Positions 41,356-50,099 of a stretch of DNA of 64,000 bases are shown here, piece after piece. Source of the DNA: Gemmatimonadota bacterium (GTDB lineage Bacteria > Gemmatimonadota > Gemmatimonadetes > Longimicrobiales > Gaopeijiaceae); NCBI GenBank assembly GCA_041390125.1, contig JAWKQN010000009.1, positions 186,001-250,000 of the forward strand, written 5' to 3'. The translations under genes were made by a program, and so were the position numbers. Each line of letters begins with the position of its first letter. The stretch's first letter is position 1. The notes under the pieces are model-generated. The model searched no databases, had not been told where the DNA came from, and worked only from the letters and a program-made list of their open reading frames with translations.

Positions 41356-43194
41356 TCACCGGGCCAGCCAGGTCAGCACCCGCGAGGCCAGCGCCCGACT
41401 CATCCCGGGCACGCGGGCGATCTCCTCCTCGGAGGCGTTCTTGAGGCCCCGGATCGAGCCGAAGCGCTCCAGCAGCGCCCGCTGGCGCCGCTCTCCGATC
41501 CCGGGGACGTCGCGGAGCTCGCTGGTCAGGGTGCGCCGCCTCCGGAGCTTGCGGTTGTAGGAGATCGCGAACCGGTGCGCCTCGTTCCGGATCCGCTGCA
41601 AGAGGTGGAGCGCCCGCTGGCGGGGGTCCAGGCGGACGGGCTCGGTCCGTCCCGGCAGGAAGACCTCCTCCTCGCGCTTGGCCAGGGCGGCCACCGGCAG
41701 GTCCCCGAACCCCATCTCCTCCAGGGCACGCCGCGCCGCGCCGAGCTGTCCCTTCCCGCCATCGATCAGGGCCAGGTCCGGCAGCGGCTGCTCCTCGTCC
41801 TGGCGGCGGCGGAACCAGCGCCGGACCGCCTCCTCCATCGACAGGAAGTCGTCGTTGCCCCACTCGCCGCGGATGCGCATGCGGCGGTAGTCCGATTTCT
41901 TGGGCGCCCCGTTCTCGAAGACGACGGCGCTGGCCACGGTGTCCGTCCCCTGCAGGTGCGAGATGTCGAAGCACACGATCAGCCGAGGGACCACCTTGAG
42001 CCCGAGCGCCGCCTGCAGGTCGTAGAGCGTCCGGTCGGCGCGATCGATGCCTTCCGTCGTCGCCGTCACCCGCTCCTCGAGCGAATGGCGCGCGTTCTCC
42101 CCGGCCAGCTCCACGAGGCGCCGCTTCTGTCCCCGCTCCGGCACCTTGAGCGCCACGTGCCGCCCGGCCGATCCTGCGAGCACGCCTGCGAGCACGTCCG
42201 CATCCTCGAAGTCCAGGGGCAGGAGCACGTCCCGCGGCAGATCCTGGAGCCCCACCTCACCACGCCCGAGGTAGTGGCGCGTCGCCAACGACTGCACCAG
42301 CTCCGGGTCGGTCTCTTCCGCCAGATCCTGGAAGCGCTGCACGTCGCGTCCGATGAGACGCCCTCTGCGCATGCGGAGCACCACTCCGGCGGCCACCGCG
42401 CCGTCGCGCGCCACGCCGAAGACGTCCACGTCTCCCCCACCCAGCGTGTCCACGCGTTGCTCGCGCGCCAGCGTGTCCAGACCCTGCAGCACGTCGCGGT
42501 GTCGGGCCGCCGTCTCGAAGTCGAGCCGCGCGGCCGCGTCCTTCATCCGCTGCTCCACCAGCCGGCGCACGCCTTCGGTGTCGCCTTCGAGCAGGCGCAG
42601 GATCTCGTCGATCATCACGCGGTAGTCGGCTTCGGTCTGCAGTCCTACGCACGGAGCCTGACAGCGTCCGATGTGATGATCCAGGCAGGGCCGGGACGGC
42701 GTCTCGCCCGGGAGGTCGTAGCGGCAGGAGCGCACCGTGTACTGGCGCTTGACCACCTCCAGCGCGCGACGCACGTACCCGACGGACGTGTACGGGCCGA
42801 AGTAGCGCGAGCCGTCGTTGACGGGACGGCGGGTCACGTAGACGCGAGGGAACGGCTCGTTCACCGTCACCTTGATGTACGGATAGCTCTTGTCGTCCCG
42901 AAGCTGGATGTTGAAACGCGGCCGGTGGGCCTTGATCAGGTTGGCTTCGAGGATGAGCGCTTCGGCCTCGGACCCCACGACGATGGTCTCGACGTCGCGT
43001 GCGCGCCGGACCAGCTCCACGGTCTTGAGCCCTTGCTGCAGATCCGGGCGCAGGTAGCTGCGCACACGGTTGCGCAGGGCCTTGGCCTTGCCCACGTACA
43101 GGACCTCGCCGTCCTCCCCTTTGAAGAGGTAGACGCCGGGCCCGGTGGGCAGCCGGGCGATGCGCTCCGGGTCGAGTCCGGGCGGGTTCTGCAT
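41356..43194 (-). CDS. uvrC: Excinuclease ABC subunit C
   Basis: A 612-residue nucleotide-excision-repair nuclease. The GIY-YIG domain is at the N-terminus (GVYLFKGEDGEVLYVGKAK), followed by a Cys-containing region (CLDHHIGRCQAPC), the UVR motif (ARLDFETAARHRD), the RNase H-like 5' nuclease domain (CFDISHLQGTD, LIDGGKGQL) and C-terminal helix-hairpin-helix repeats (VPGIGERRQRALL, VPGMSRALA). It is the last gene of the envelope region, 18 bases after murJ. Confidence 0.96.
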   Translation of the reverse strand: MQNPPGLDPERIARLPTGPGVYLFKGEDGEVLYVGKAKALRNRVRSYLRPDLQQGLKTVELVRRARDVETIVVGSEAEALILEANLIKAHRPRFNIQLRDDKSYPYIKVTVNEPFPRVYVTRRPVNDGSRYFGPYTSVGYVRRALEVVKRQYTVRSCRYDLPGETPSRPCLDHHIGRCQAPCVGLQTEADYRVMIDEILRLLEGDTEGVRRLVEQRMKDAAARLDFETAARHRDVLQGLDTLAREQRVDTLGGGDVDVFGVARDGAVAAGVVLRMRRGRLIGRDVQRFQDLAEETDPELVQSLATRHYLGRGEVGLQDLPRDVLLPLDFEDADVLAGVLAGSAGRHVALKVPERGQKRRLVELAGENARHSLEERVTATTEGIDRADRTLYDLQAALGLKVVPRLIVCFDISHLQGTDTVASAVVFENGAPKKSDYRRMRIRGEWGNDDFLSMEEAVRRWFRRRQDEEQPLPDLALIDGGKGQLGAARRALEEMGFGDLPVAALAKREEEVFLPGRTEPVRLDPRQRALHLLQRIRNEAHRFAISYNRKLRRRRTLTSELRDVPGIGERRQRALLERFGSIRGLKNASEEEIARVPGMSRALASRVLTWLAR

Positions 43195-43212
43195 TGCGGG
43201 TTGTGCGGGGTC

Positions 43213-44724
43213 TCAGGAGCGGAGCCGGGGACGCACACCGGTTCCGAGGAGGCGCGTGAGCGCCAGGTATCCTACACCGAACGCGCCCAGCGTTCCGAGC
43301 GCGACCAGGCGGACCGGAAGCCCATCCAGGACACGCTCGGCGCCGAGGCCGAGCGCCGCGGCCAGGGCCGCAGCCGCCCAGACGCGCGCCCCCTCCCCCA
43401 CCCCCGGCCCGTGCGGCCCGATGCGGTCGCGGAGCCGACGGCGGAGCGTGCCGTACTCGAGCCAGGCCGCCACGGCCGACCCCAGACCCAGTCCGGCCGC
43501 CCCCAGGAAGCGCTCGCCCACCTGGATGCGGTCGAGCGGCACCATGAAGATCGCCCCGAACACCAGCGAGGTGACGATGCGCACGGCGGCGACCCGCGCC
43601 GGGGTCGCCGTGTCGCGCAGCCCGTAGAAGGCGTTGGCGAGCATGCGCGAGCTGGACGTGGCGAGCAGCCCCAGCGCGAAGGCGGCCAGCGTACCCCAGG
43701 TCACGAGCGTGTCGTCCAGGCTGAAGGCTCCGCTCTGGAAGAGCAGCACCAGCAGATGGCGCCCGAACAGGACGTATCCCACCACCGTCGGGACCACCCA
43801 GAACTGCACGCGAGCCAGACCGGAGCGGACGCGTCCGGCGATCAGGCCGGGGTCGGCGCGCTCGCGCGCGATCTCGGGCAGCTCGGCGGCCGCCACGGCC
43901 AATCCGAACAGCGAGATGGGGAGCACATGCAGGGTCTGGACGTAGCCCAGCACCGCGAGCGCGCCGGGTGCCAACAGCGACGCCAGGGTGACCTCGCGCA
44001 GCAGACCGCTCACGCTCTCGAGACCGCGGGCGCCGACGACCGGTACGAAGTTGCGCACGGCTTCGCGCACACCGGGCGCATGCGTGTCCAGGGAGGGCCG
44101 CACGCCCCCCAGCAGCCGCCACACGAGCGGGAGCTGCACGAGGAACTGCAGCAGCCCGCCGGCCAACGCCCCCCAGCCCATGGCCATGAGCAGCGGCTGT
44201 CCGCGCAACCCCAGACCGAGCGCCCCCGTGAGCAGCCCGGTCACGATCGCGGCGTTCCAGAGCACGGGGGCCGCGTAGGACAGCAGGAAGCGGCGATGGG
44301 AGTTCAGGACGCCGAGCGCCCAGGCCGACAAGACCAGGAAGCCCATCATCGGGAACAGGACGCGGATGAGTCCGACGGTGGCCGCCCGGCGCTCCCCGGT
44401 CATGCCCAGGGCCACCACGTCGACGATCCAGGGCGCCGCGAGGACGCCCAGCAGCGCCAGCGCACCCGCCACGGCCACCAGCAGCCCGAACACCGCGCCT
44501 GCCAGCCGGCGCGCATCCGCGCTCCGGCCCTGATGCTCGAGCTCGGCGTAGACGGGGATGAACGAGGCGCTCAGGCTGCCTTCGCCGAGCAGGTTCTGCA
44601 GGACGTTGGGCACCTTGAGCGCGGCGGTCCACGCGTCGGCGAAGCCGGTGGTGCCGAACCAGCGCGCGAAGACCATCTGACGCACGAGGCCCGACGCCCG
44701 GCTGAGAAGGATGCCGGCCGCCAC
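43213..44724 (-). CDS. murJ: Lipid II flippase MurJ
   Basis: A 503-residue membrane protein of the MOP superfamily with about 14 hydrophobic segments; it moves lipid II across the inner membrane. N-terminal signs are ILLSRASGLVRQMVFARWFG and NVLQNLLGEGSLSASFIPVY. The GTG at 44724 is the first standard start, but the frame stays open upstream for about 17 codons with no ATG, GTG or TTG, and that stretch adds AAAAW before the first helix. The real start could therefore be a CTG at about 44775 that overlaps the previous stop. Confidence 0.92.
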   Translation of the reverse strand: MAAGILLSRASGLVRQMVFARWFGTTGFADAWTAALKVPNVLQNLLGEGSLSASFIPVYAELEHQGRSADARRLAGAVFGLLVAVAGALALLGVLAAPWIVDVVALGMTGERRAATVGLIRVLFPMMGFLVLSAWALGVLNSHRRFLLSYAAPVLWNAAIVTGLLTGALGLGLRGQPLLMAMGWGALAGGLLQFLVQLPLVWRLLGGVRPSLDTHAPGVREAVRNFVPVVGARGLESVSGLLREVTLASLLAPGALAVLGYVQTLHVLPISLFGLAVAAAELPEIARERADPGLIAGRVRSGLARVQFWVVPTVVGYVLFGRHLLVLLFQSGAFSLDDTLVTWGTLAAFALGLLATSSSRMLANAFYGLRDTATPARVAAVRIVTSLVFGAIFMVPLDRIQVGERFLGAAGLGLGSAVAAWLEYGTLRRRLRDRIGPHGPGVGEGARVWAAAALAAALGLGAERVLDGLPVRLVALGTLGAFGVGYLALTRLLGTGVRPRLRS

Positions 44725-44771
44725 CCAGGCGGCGGCCGCGCCGGTCCGGGAGGCCCGGGGTCGAGCTGGGC

Positions 44772-45056
44772 TCAGGAGGCGTCCTCGTCGTCGCCGGTGG
44801 GCAGGCGCTTTGGTGGCGGGCGCTCGGCCAGGAGCTTGTGCAGGAAGTCGCTCTCCTCGCTGAGGCGCTGCACCTCGGCGGAGAGCCGCTCCACCTCTCC
44901 CTCGAGCTGGAGCATCCGATCCGGGGCGGGCTCCTCCCCGGCACGCAGGGATCGTCCCTCCATGCGCGCGGCGAGGGCCTTGCCCAACGGCGAGTCGAGC
45001 ACGACCGCGAGGATCGGGATGAGCACGAGCAACAGGACCGCCAACTGGACGAACAT
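44772..45056 (-). CDS. Small membrane coiled-coil protein, unknown
   Basis: A 94-residue protein: a single N-terminal membrane helix (about 2-20), then a charged coiled coil (about 45-75, MLQLEGEVERLSAEVQRL) and an acidic tail. It recalls the phage-shock PspB layout, but I cannot assign it. It lies between bshC and murJ with a 9-base gap to bshC. The TM plus coiled coil suggests a small membrane partner, perhaps of MurJ, by position only. Confidence 0.72.
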   Translation of the reverse strand: MFVQLAVLLLVLIPILAVVLDSPLGKALAARMEGRSLRAGEEPAPDRMLQLEGEVERLSAEVQRLSEESDFLHKLLAERPPPKRLPTGDDEDAS

Positions 45057-45065
45057 GGCTGGAAG

Positions 45066-46688
45066 CTACCGGGGCTCCGCGGGGGTGGCCACAGCCGAGC
45101 CCGCGTCCAGGACCGCTTCACACCGCTCCAGCAGGTCCGTCAGCAGCCCCGGACCGTAGCGCGCGAGATACTGGACCACGTTGAGCACCCGCTCCTGCGG
45201 AGCGCCCAGGGGCGCGAGGTGCTGCCGCGCGCGGTCCACCTGTCCGAGCAGCACCTCGTTCTCGCGCTTGACGGCCCGCAGGATCTTGGTCTCGGCCTTG
45301 TCGACCGCGCGCAGGGCGGCCGTCCGCGCGTGGGTGATGGGTCCGTCCAGCGTCGGGTCGAGGGCACGGGTGGCGGCGCTGAGCGCGTCGGTACCGGACG
45401 TGAGCTCCCCGCGCAGGCGGGCGAGCGCCGTGCGCGCCTCCACGGGCATCTCCTGACGCGCGAGGTCCGAGGTGAGCTCGTGCTCGGGCCGGGCGAGGTC
45501 CTGGGGTGCCAGGCCCCGCTTGTCCAGGATCTTCCGGACCTGCGGCTCGACGACCGTCACGGAGAGCCGCGGATGCACGATCGGCATCGGGACGTCCAGC
45601 GTCCGGAAGAGCGGCTCCAGCTCGGCCCAGTAGGCCAGCTCGCCGGGACCGGCCACATAGGCCAGCACCGGCAGCACCGCGCTCTCCACCACGGGGCGCA
45701 GGAGCACGTTGGGAGACAACACGGAGGGGTCGGCAGCGCAACGGGCCCGCAGCTCCTCGTGGTCGATCCGCGTGCCCGAGCCGTGCAGATAGAGCCCGTC
45801 GCCGTCACGATAGATGCGCTCGCGGCCGGCGGGGCCTTCGAGGAACAGGTTGAGCGCCCCGTCCAGGATGTGGACCTGGACGTCATAGCCGGCCGACGCG
45901 AGCGCGGACGCCCGGTCGCGCAGCACCGCCTCCGTCTCCTGCGACCGGTCCAGCTCCGCGTGGAGCAGGTCCGCGGACGCCTCCTTCAGCGCGGGATCGT
46001 CCGCGCGCAACACCAGGAGGCCCAGTGGCCCCAGCCAGGTCCGGAGCAGATGGGTGAAGCCGTCCGGCAGGGTACATCGCTCCGGATAGGCGGCTCGAAC
46101 CTGCTCGAGGCAATCCGCTCCAAAGCCCTTGTCCGGGATCAGATCCCTCACCTGGGCCAGAAGGGCGTCCGACCCCGTCAAGGGGACGCGGAACAGGGGT
46201 CGGTCGGCGGGAGGCTCGGCGGCCCGGGCCTCGATCCGGTGCGGACGCTCCCGGTCGTCGAGCAGCCAGGTGTGGTTGGCCTCCTCCCAGTCGTGGTCCT
46301 CCGACGCCACCCAGAAGACCGGAAGCACGGGCCGACCCAGGCGCTCGCTCCACCGACGGGCCAACGCCAGGGCGGTCAGCGCCTTGTGGACGGCGAACAG
46401 GGGACCCGTGAGGAGTCCGGGCTGCTGACCCGTGGTCACGACGAAACCGCCCTCCGCCTCCCAGGCGTCGATGCGCGCCCGGGTGTCCGGATTGGCGCTC
46501 CGCAGCACATGGGCCGCACGGGCACGCCATTCGGCCGAGCGCCCGCCCAGGACGGCGGCGTGCGCCTCCAGCGCGCCGTCCTCCTGGAACGGCCGCGCAA
46601 AGAAACGCGTCGCGCGCTCCCGTCCCGCCAGATAGTCCTGCACGAGACGGCCCCCGCCGGGCCATCCCGCCCTGATCTCCGGATTCAC
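45066..46688 (-). CDS. bshC: Bacillithiol biosynthesis cysteine-adding enzyme BshC
   Basis: A 540-residue protein of the BshC family, which is thought to couple cysteine to glucosaminyl-malate in the last step of bacillithiol synthesis. Clear blocks are VTTGQQPGLLTGPLFAVHKALTA (over two segments), PVFWVASEDHDWEE, and the long C-terminal coiled coil. The GTG at 46688 overlaps the rlmH stop (GTGA). bshA and bshB are not in the window. Confidence 0.93.
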   Translation of the reverse strand: MNPEIRAGWPGGGRLVQDYLAGRERATRFFARPFQEDGALEAHAAVLGGRSAEWRARAAHVLRSANPDTRARIDAWEAEGGFVVTTGQQPGLLTGPLFAVHKALTALALARRWSERLGRPVLPVFWVASEDHDWEEANHTWLLDDRERPHRIEARAAEPPADRPLFRVPLTGSDALLAQVRDLIPDKGFGADCLEQVRAAYPERCTLPDGFTHLLRTWLGPLGLLVLRADDPALKEASADLLHAELDRSQETEAVLRDRASALASAGYDVQVHILDGALNLFLEGPAGRERIYRDGDGLYLHGSGTRIDHEELRARCAADPSVLSPNVLLRPVVESAVLPVLAYVAGPGELAYWAELEPLFRTLDVPMPIVHPRLSVTVVEPQVRKILDKRGLAPQDLARPEHELTSDLARQEMPVEARTALARLRGELTSGTDALSAATRALDPTLDGPITHARTAALRAVDKAETKILRAVKRENEVLLGQVDRARQHLAPLGAPQERVLNVVQYLARYGPGLLTDLLERCEAVLDAGSAVATPAEPR

Positions 46689-47161
46689 GGTTCGAGTCCG
46701 CCTTTGTGGTAGGGTTCGCCCCGCTTGATCGTACCGGCCCGGTAGAGCTGTTCCAAGAGGACGACGCGGGCCAGCTCGTGCGGGAGGGTCACCCCTCCCA
46801 ACGAAAGGCGGCGGTCCGCCCGCTCCAGCACGGACGCGTCCAGCCCGAACGCCCCCCCGATCACGAAGACGACCCCGGGCAGCGAGCGCAGCGCGCTCTC
46901 CTCCAGGAGGGTCGCGAGATCCTCCGAGCTCAGCGGGTCGCCCTCGCGCGTCAGCGCCACCAAACGGTCGCGGGCGCCGACCCGGGCGAGCAGCCGCTCC
47001 CCTTCGGCGAGCAGTACACCGCGGGGGTCCTTTCCCCGCGCCCCGCTGGCCACCTCCTCCACGTCCAGGCTCCAGTACCGCCGCGCCCTGCGGGCATACT
47101 CGTCGGCCAGGGCTGCAGGAGGCCCCTTCATTCCGCCCACCGCCACGACGCGCACCTTCAT
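46685..47161 (-). CDS. rlmH: 23S rRNA pseudouridine1915 N3-methyltransferase
   Basis: A 158-residue SPOUT methyltransferase that modifies the ribosomal decoding-site helix 69. VFVIGGAFGLD (SAM knot), LTLPHELARVVLLEQLYRA in variant form and the C-terminal GEPYHKGG are diagnostic. The ATG at 47161 overlaps the lpxK stop (ATGA), which sets the start against the longer open frame. Confidence 0.93.
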   Translation of the reverse strand: MKVRVVAVGGMKGPPAALADEYARRARRYWSLDVEEVASGARGKDPRGVLLAEGERLLARVGARDRLVALTREGDPLSSEDLATLLEESALRSLPGVVFVIGGAFGLDASVLERADRRLSLGGVTLPHELARVVLLEQLYRAGTIKRGEPYHKGGLEP

Positions 47162-48156
47162 GGCCGGATCCGTTCCAGCAGCGTGTCGAGGGCTTCGGAG
47201 TCGCCTTCGGGCTCCACCGACAGGGCCAGCACCCGCCAGTCGCCCTGCACCCGGCCCGCGAGCTTGACCGCGTCCTTCTCGGTGGTCAGCAGCGTGCGGC
47301 CGGCGGCCCAACGCTCCAGGTCCACGATCTCGGGGTCCGTGTACGGATGATGGTCCGGGAACCAGCGCGTGCCGGACACCCGCGTCCCGGCGCGGGCGAG
47401 CAGCTCCGCGAAGCCCTGGGGCTCGCCCACCGAGGCCACGGCGACACACTCCTGCGTGGGCGCCGCCGCAGCCGTCCCGTCCAGGTGCATCCATTCGCGG
47501 AAGGCCAGGCGCAGCGGCACCACCGGAACCGACGGGGCCACGGTCCGCAGCCGCTCCCGGAGTGGGGCCGGGTCGGCCGTCCGGTGCGTGAGCAGGATTG
47601 CGTCCGCCCGCTGGAGCGCCGCCGGGGGCTCCCGCAGGGGCCCGCGCGGCAACGTCCGCCCCGTCTGCAGCGCACGGTGCTGCTCGGCCGAGACCAGGAC
47701 GAGGTCCAGGTCGCGCGCCAGGCGCACGTGCTGGAAGCCGTCATCCAGGATCGCCACGTCCGCTCCCGCCTCCACCGCCCGGGCCACGCCCTCCCTGCGG
47801 TCGGCGTGGGCCACCACGGGCATGTCGGGCGCCCAGCGGCGGTGGAGCGACACCTCGTCCAGCCCGTAGCCCCGGAGCACGACCGCCGGTCGGTGCCCTC
47901 GACTGGCCAGGCGCCGGGCCAGGAAGGCTGCGACGGGGGTCTTCCCGGTGCCCCCCACCGACAGGTTGCCGACGGAGACCACGGGGACCGGGGCGCGGGC
48001 CACGGACAGGACCCCCCTCCGATAGGCGGCGAGGCGGACGGCGCTGCCGGCCCGATACAGCAGCTCGACGGGCCACAGGAGACCGTCCAGGAGACGGAAC
48101 CCCGCAGCAGGGCTGCCTCCCCACCAGGCCCGGGCCCAGGCGTGCAGGTCAGGCAT
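47158..48156 (-). CDS. lpxK: Tetraacyldisaccharide 4'-kinase
   Basis: A 332-residue inner-membrane-associated kinase that adds the 4'-phosphate to the lipid A disaccharide. The P-loop VGNLSVGGTGKTP, the following VLRGYG, and ILDDGFQHVRLARD are family signatures. The ATG at 48156 overlaps the upstream stop (ATGCCTGA). It follows lpxB and the DUF374 acyltransferase, so disaccharide formation, acylation and phosphorylation are grouped. Confidence 0.94.
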   Translation of the reverse strand: MPDLHAWARAWWGGSPAAGFRLLDGLLWPVELLYRAGSAVRLAAYRRGVLSVARAPVPVVSVGNLSVGGTGKTPVAAFLARRLASRGHRPAVVLRGYGLDEVSLHRRWAPDMPVVAHADRREGVARAVEAGADVAILDDGFQHVRLARDLDLVLVSAEQHRALQTGRTLPRGPLREPPAALQRADAILLTHRTADPAPLRERLRTVAPSVPVVPLRLAFREWMHLDGTAAAAPTQECVAVASVGEPQGFAELLARAGTRVSGTRWFPDHHPYTDPEIVDLERWAAGRTLLTTEKDAVKLAGRVQGDWRVLALSVEPEGDSEALDTLLERIRP

Positions 48157-48832
48157 CGTCCACCCCGGCGCGGCTGGCCGTCGCCTCCCGGTGCGCCCGC
48201 TCCGCGCTTTCCAGCAGCTGTGCCTGGAGCCGCCCCGCCAGGGCTTCGAGCTCCTCGTCGCTGGTGTACGGCGGCACGGGCACCGGATCTCCATACCGCA
48301 CGCTCACGACCGAGAACGGCTTGGGGACGATGAAGCCGTCCCAGCTCCCCAGCCGCCAGGCCCGCGACACGCCGACGGCCACGGTCACCACGGGTACACC
48401 GGCCGCCCGCGCGGCGAGGAGCGCCCCCGGCTTGAAGACCCGCGCCGGACCCCGCGGCCCGTCGGGGGTGACGGCCAGATCGGAGCCCGCGCGGCCCGCG
48501 CGGATGAGGGCCTTGAGGCCGCGCACGGCGCCGCGCGAGCTCGACCCGCGCGCGGTCGCGAAGCCGTAGCGTTGGATGATGCGGGTGATGTACTCGCCGT
48601 CGGCGTGCTCGCTGACCAGCACCACCGCGCCCTGGCGCCGATGCAGGTAGACCAGCGGCAGCAGGGTGCCGTGCCAGAAGACAAAAAGGAGAGGACGTCC
48701 GGCGTCGCGGCAGGCCTCCACCGGCGCTGTGCCCTGGGTGCGGAAGCGCACGGTCAAGAAGAGCGCGTCCAGGAGGGCCTTCCCCAGGAGGCCGGCCCAG
48801 CGGAAGCGCCGCTCGCGCCGGCGGTCGCTCAT
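48149..48832 (-). CDS. DUF374 acyltransferase, LpxJ-type
   Basis: A 227-residue acyltransferase of the DUF374 family. The catalytic-type motif is FWHGTLLPL, followed by SEHADGEYI and VTPDGPRGPARVFKPG. LpxJ of epsilon-proteobacteria, a late lipid A acyltransferase unrelated to LpxL/LpxM in sequence, belongs to this family; placement between lpxB and lpxK supports the same job. Which position is acylated cannot be told. The ATG overlaps the lpxB stop (ATGA). Confidence 0.87.
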   Translation of the reverse strand: MSDRRRERRFRWAGLLGKALLDALFLTVRFRTQGTAPVEACRDAGRPLLFVFWHGTLLPLVYLHRRQGAVVLVSEHADGEYITRIIQRYGFATARGSSSRGAVRGLKALIRAGRAGSDLAVTPDGPRGPARVFKPGALLAARAAGVPVVTVAVGVSRAWRLGSWDGFIVPKPFSVVSVRYGDPVPVPPYTSDEELEALAGRLQAQLLESAERAHREATASRAGVDDA

Positions 48833-49959
48833 GGCCGCGCCACCTGCGCGCCCAGCAGCTCCAACGCCAGCTCCGCCACGCGCGCCGCCGCGCCCGGTGT
48901 GCCCAGGCGCGCGCGCACCCCGGCCAGCGCGGCCTGCATCTCCGTGCGCGCGGCGCCGTCCGCGAGCAGCGGCCGCAGGGCGTCCGCCAGAGCGGGGCCC
49001 GTGACCTGCGCCTGCAGCAGCTCGGGGACGACGCGGCGCCCGGCCACGAGGTTCGCGAGCGCAACGTGCTCGACGCGCACGACCCGCCGTGCCACGGCGA
49101 ACGTGAGGGGATGCGTGCGATAGGCGCACACGAAGGGCGTGCCCGCGAGCGCCGCCTCCAGCGTGGACGTCCCGGACTTCACCAGGGCCGCCCGCGCGTG
49201 CGCCAGCAAGGCACGGCCCTGGTCCGTGCCCACGACGTCGTCCGGCAGGCCCACGTCGCCCAGAGACGGTGCCCGTGCCACGACGACCTGGAGCGCGGGG
49301 TCCTCGGAGCGGAGGATCCGCGCCGCAGCGACGAACGGGACCCGATGGCGTGCGATCTCCTGCGCCCGCGAGCCCGGGAAGAGCGCGAGCACCGGCCGGG
49401 CGGGATCGAGACCGAGCCCGCCCAGGAAGGATGCACGGTCCGGGACCTCCGGCGGATGATCGAGCAGCGGGTGGCCCACGAACGTCACGTCGGCGCCCAC
49501 GCGCTCGAAGATCTCCACCTCGAACGGAAGGATGACGGCGAGACGGCTGGCGTCCTGCGCCAGGCGGGCGGCCCGGCCCGCGCGCCAGGCCCATACCTGC
49601 GGCGCGATGTAGAAGAGCACCGGGACGCCGCGCTCGCGGGCGTAGCGGGCGATGCGGAGGTTGAAGCCGGGATAGTCCACTGCGAGGAGCAGGTCCGCCT
49701 CGCCTTGATCCAGACGGCGGCGCACGTCGGCCTCGAGGCGCCGGAAGAACCCGAGGCGACCGACGACTTCGGCAAAGCCCATCACGGCCAGGTCCTCCAG
49801 ACCCGCGATGCGCTCGACGCCGAGCGCCGCCAGGCGCGCGCCGCCGGTGCCCCAGAAGCGCAGCGCCGGGGCGCGGGCCGTCAGCGCCTCGACGACGGCG
49901 GCTCCGTGCTGATCCCCGGACTCCTCCCCGGCCAGCACCAGCACCCGCGCAGGCCCCAC
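48829..49959 (-). CDS. lpxB: Lipid-A-disaccharide synthase
   Basis: A 376-residue GT19 glycosyltransferase that joins UDP-diacylglucosamine and lipid X. The N-terminal GEESGDQHGA, YIAPQVWAWR in the middle, FPGSRAQEI and the UDP-site KSGTSTLEAAL are all present. The GTG start at 49959 is 5 bases from the stop of the microprotein gene. Confidence 0.95.
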   Translation of the reverse strand: MGPARVLVLAGEESGDQHGAAVVEALTARAPALRFWGTGGARLAALGVERIAGLEDLAVMGFAEVVGRLGFFRRLEADVRRRLDQGEADLLLAVDYPGFNLRIARYARERGVPVLFYIAPQVWAWRAGRAARLAQDASRLAVILPFEVEIFERVGADVTFVGHPLLDHPPEVPDRASFLGGLGLDPARPVLALFPGSRAQEIARHRVPFVAAARILRSEDPALQVVVARAPSLGDVGLPDDVVGTDQGRALLAHARAALVKSGTSTLEAALAGTPFVCAYRTHPLTFAVARRVVRVEHVALANLVAGRRVVPELLQAQVTGPALADALRPLLADGAARTEMQAALAGVRARLGTPGAAARVAELALELLGAQVARP

Positions 49960-49964
49960 CCCGG

Positions 49965-50099
49965 TCAGAAGGTCTGGTTCAGGTACCAGAAGGCCGCCAC
50001 GATGAGGACCAGCAGCAGGCCCAGCTTCCAGGGGGACTTGCTCTTCTTGGCGTCGATCCAGTCCCGCTTGCGATCACGCCGTACGCGAATGAGCGACAT
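49965..50099 (-). CDS. 44-residue membrane microprotein between gnnA-like gene and lpxB
   Basis: An ORF of 44 codons: a strongly basic N-terminus (about 10 Arg/Lys in the first 25 residues) and one membrane helix at about 25-40 (WKLGLLLVLIVAAFWYL), ending NQTF. Its ATG at 50099 lies 26 bases inside the end of the oxidoreductase gene and its stop is 5 bases from lpxB, so it fills the gap in the operon exactly. A GAGGAG lies about 13 bases upstream of the ATG, rather far. A small partner of a lipid A enzyme is possible but unproven. Confidence 0.6.
   Translation of the reverse strand: MSLIRVRRDRKRDWIDAKKSKSPWKLGLLLVLIVAAFWYLNQTF

Noticed and set aside
43213..44724. MurJ as truncated or frameshifted because upstream sequence stays in frame
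   Set aside because: The protein from the GTG has normal length and all helices; an unusual start codon is the simpler reading.
39646..45159. A + strand open frame of 1837 codons opposite the TPR lipoprotein, uvrC, murJ and the small coiled-coil gene
   Set aside because: It is the complement of well-supported minus-strand genes in a very GC-rich region; its composition (Arg/His/Gln/Pro-rich, no domains) is typical of a shadow frame.
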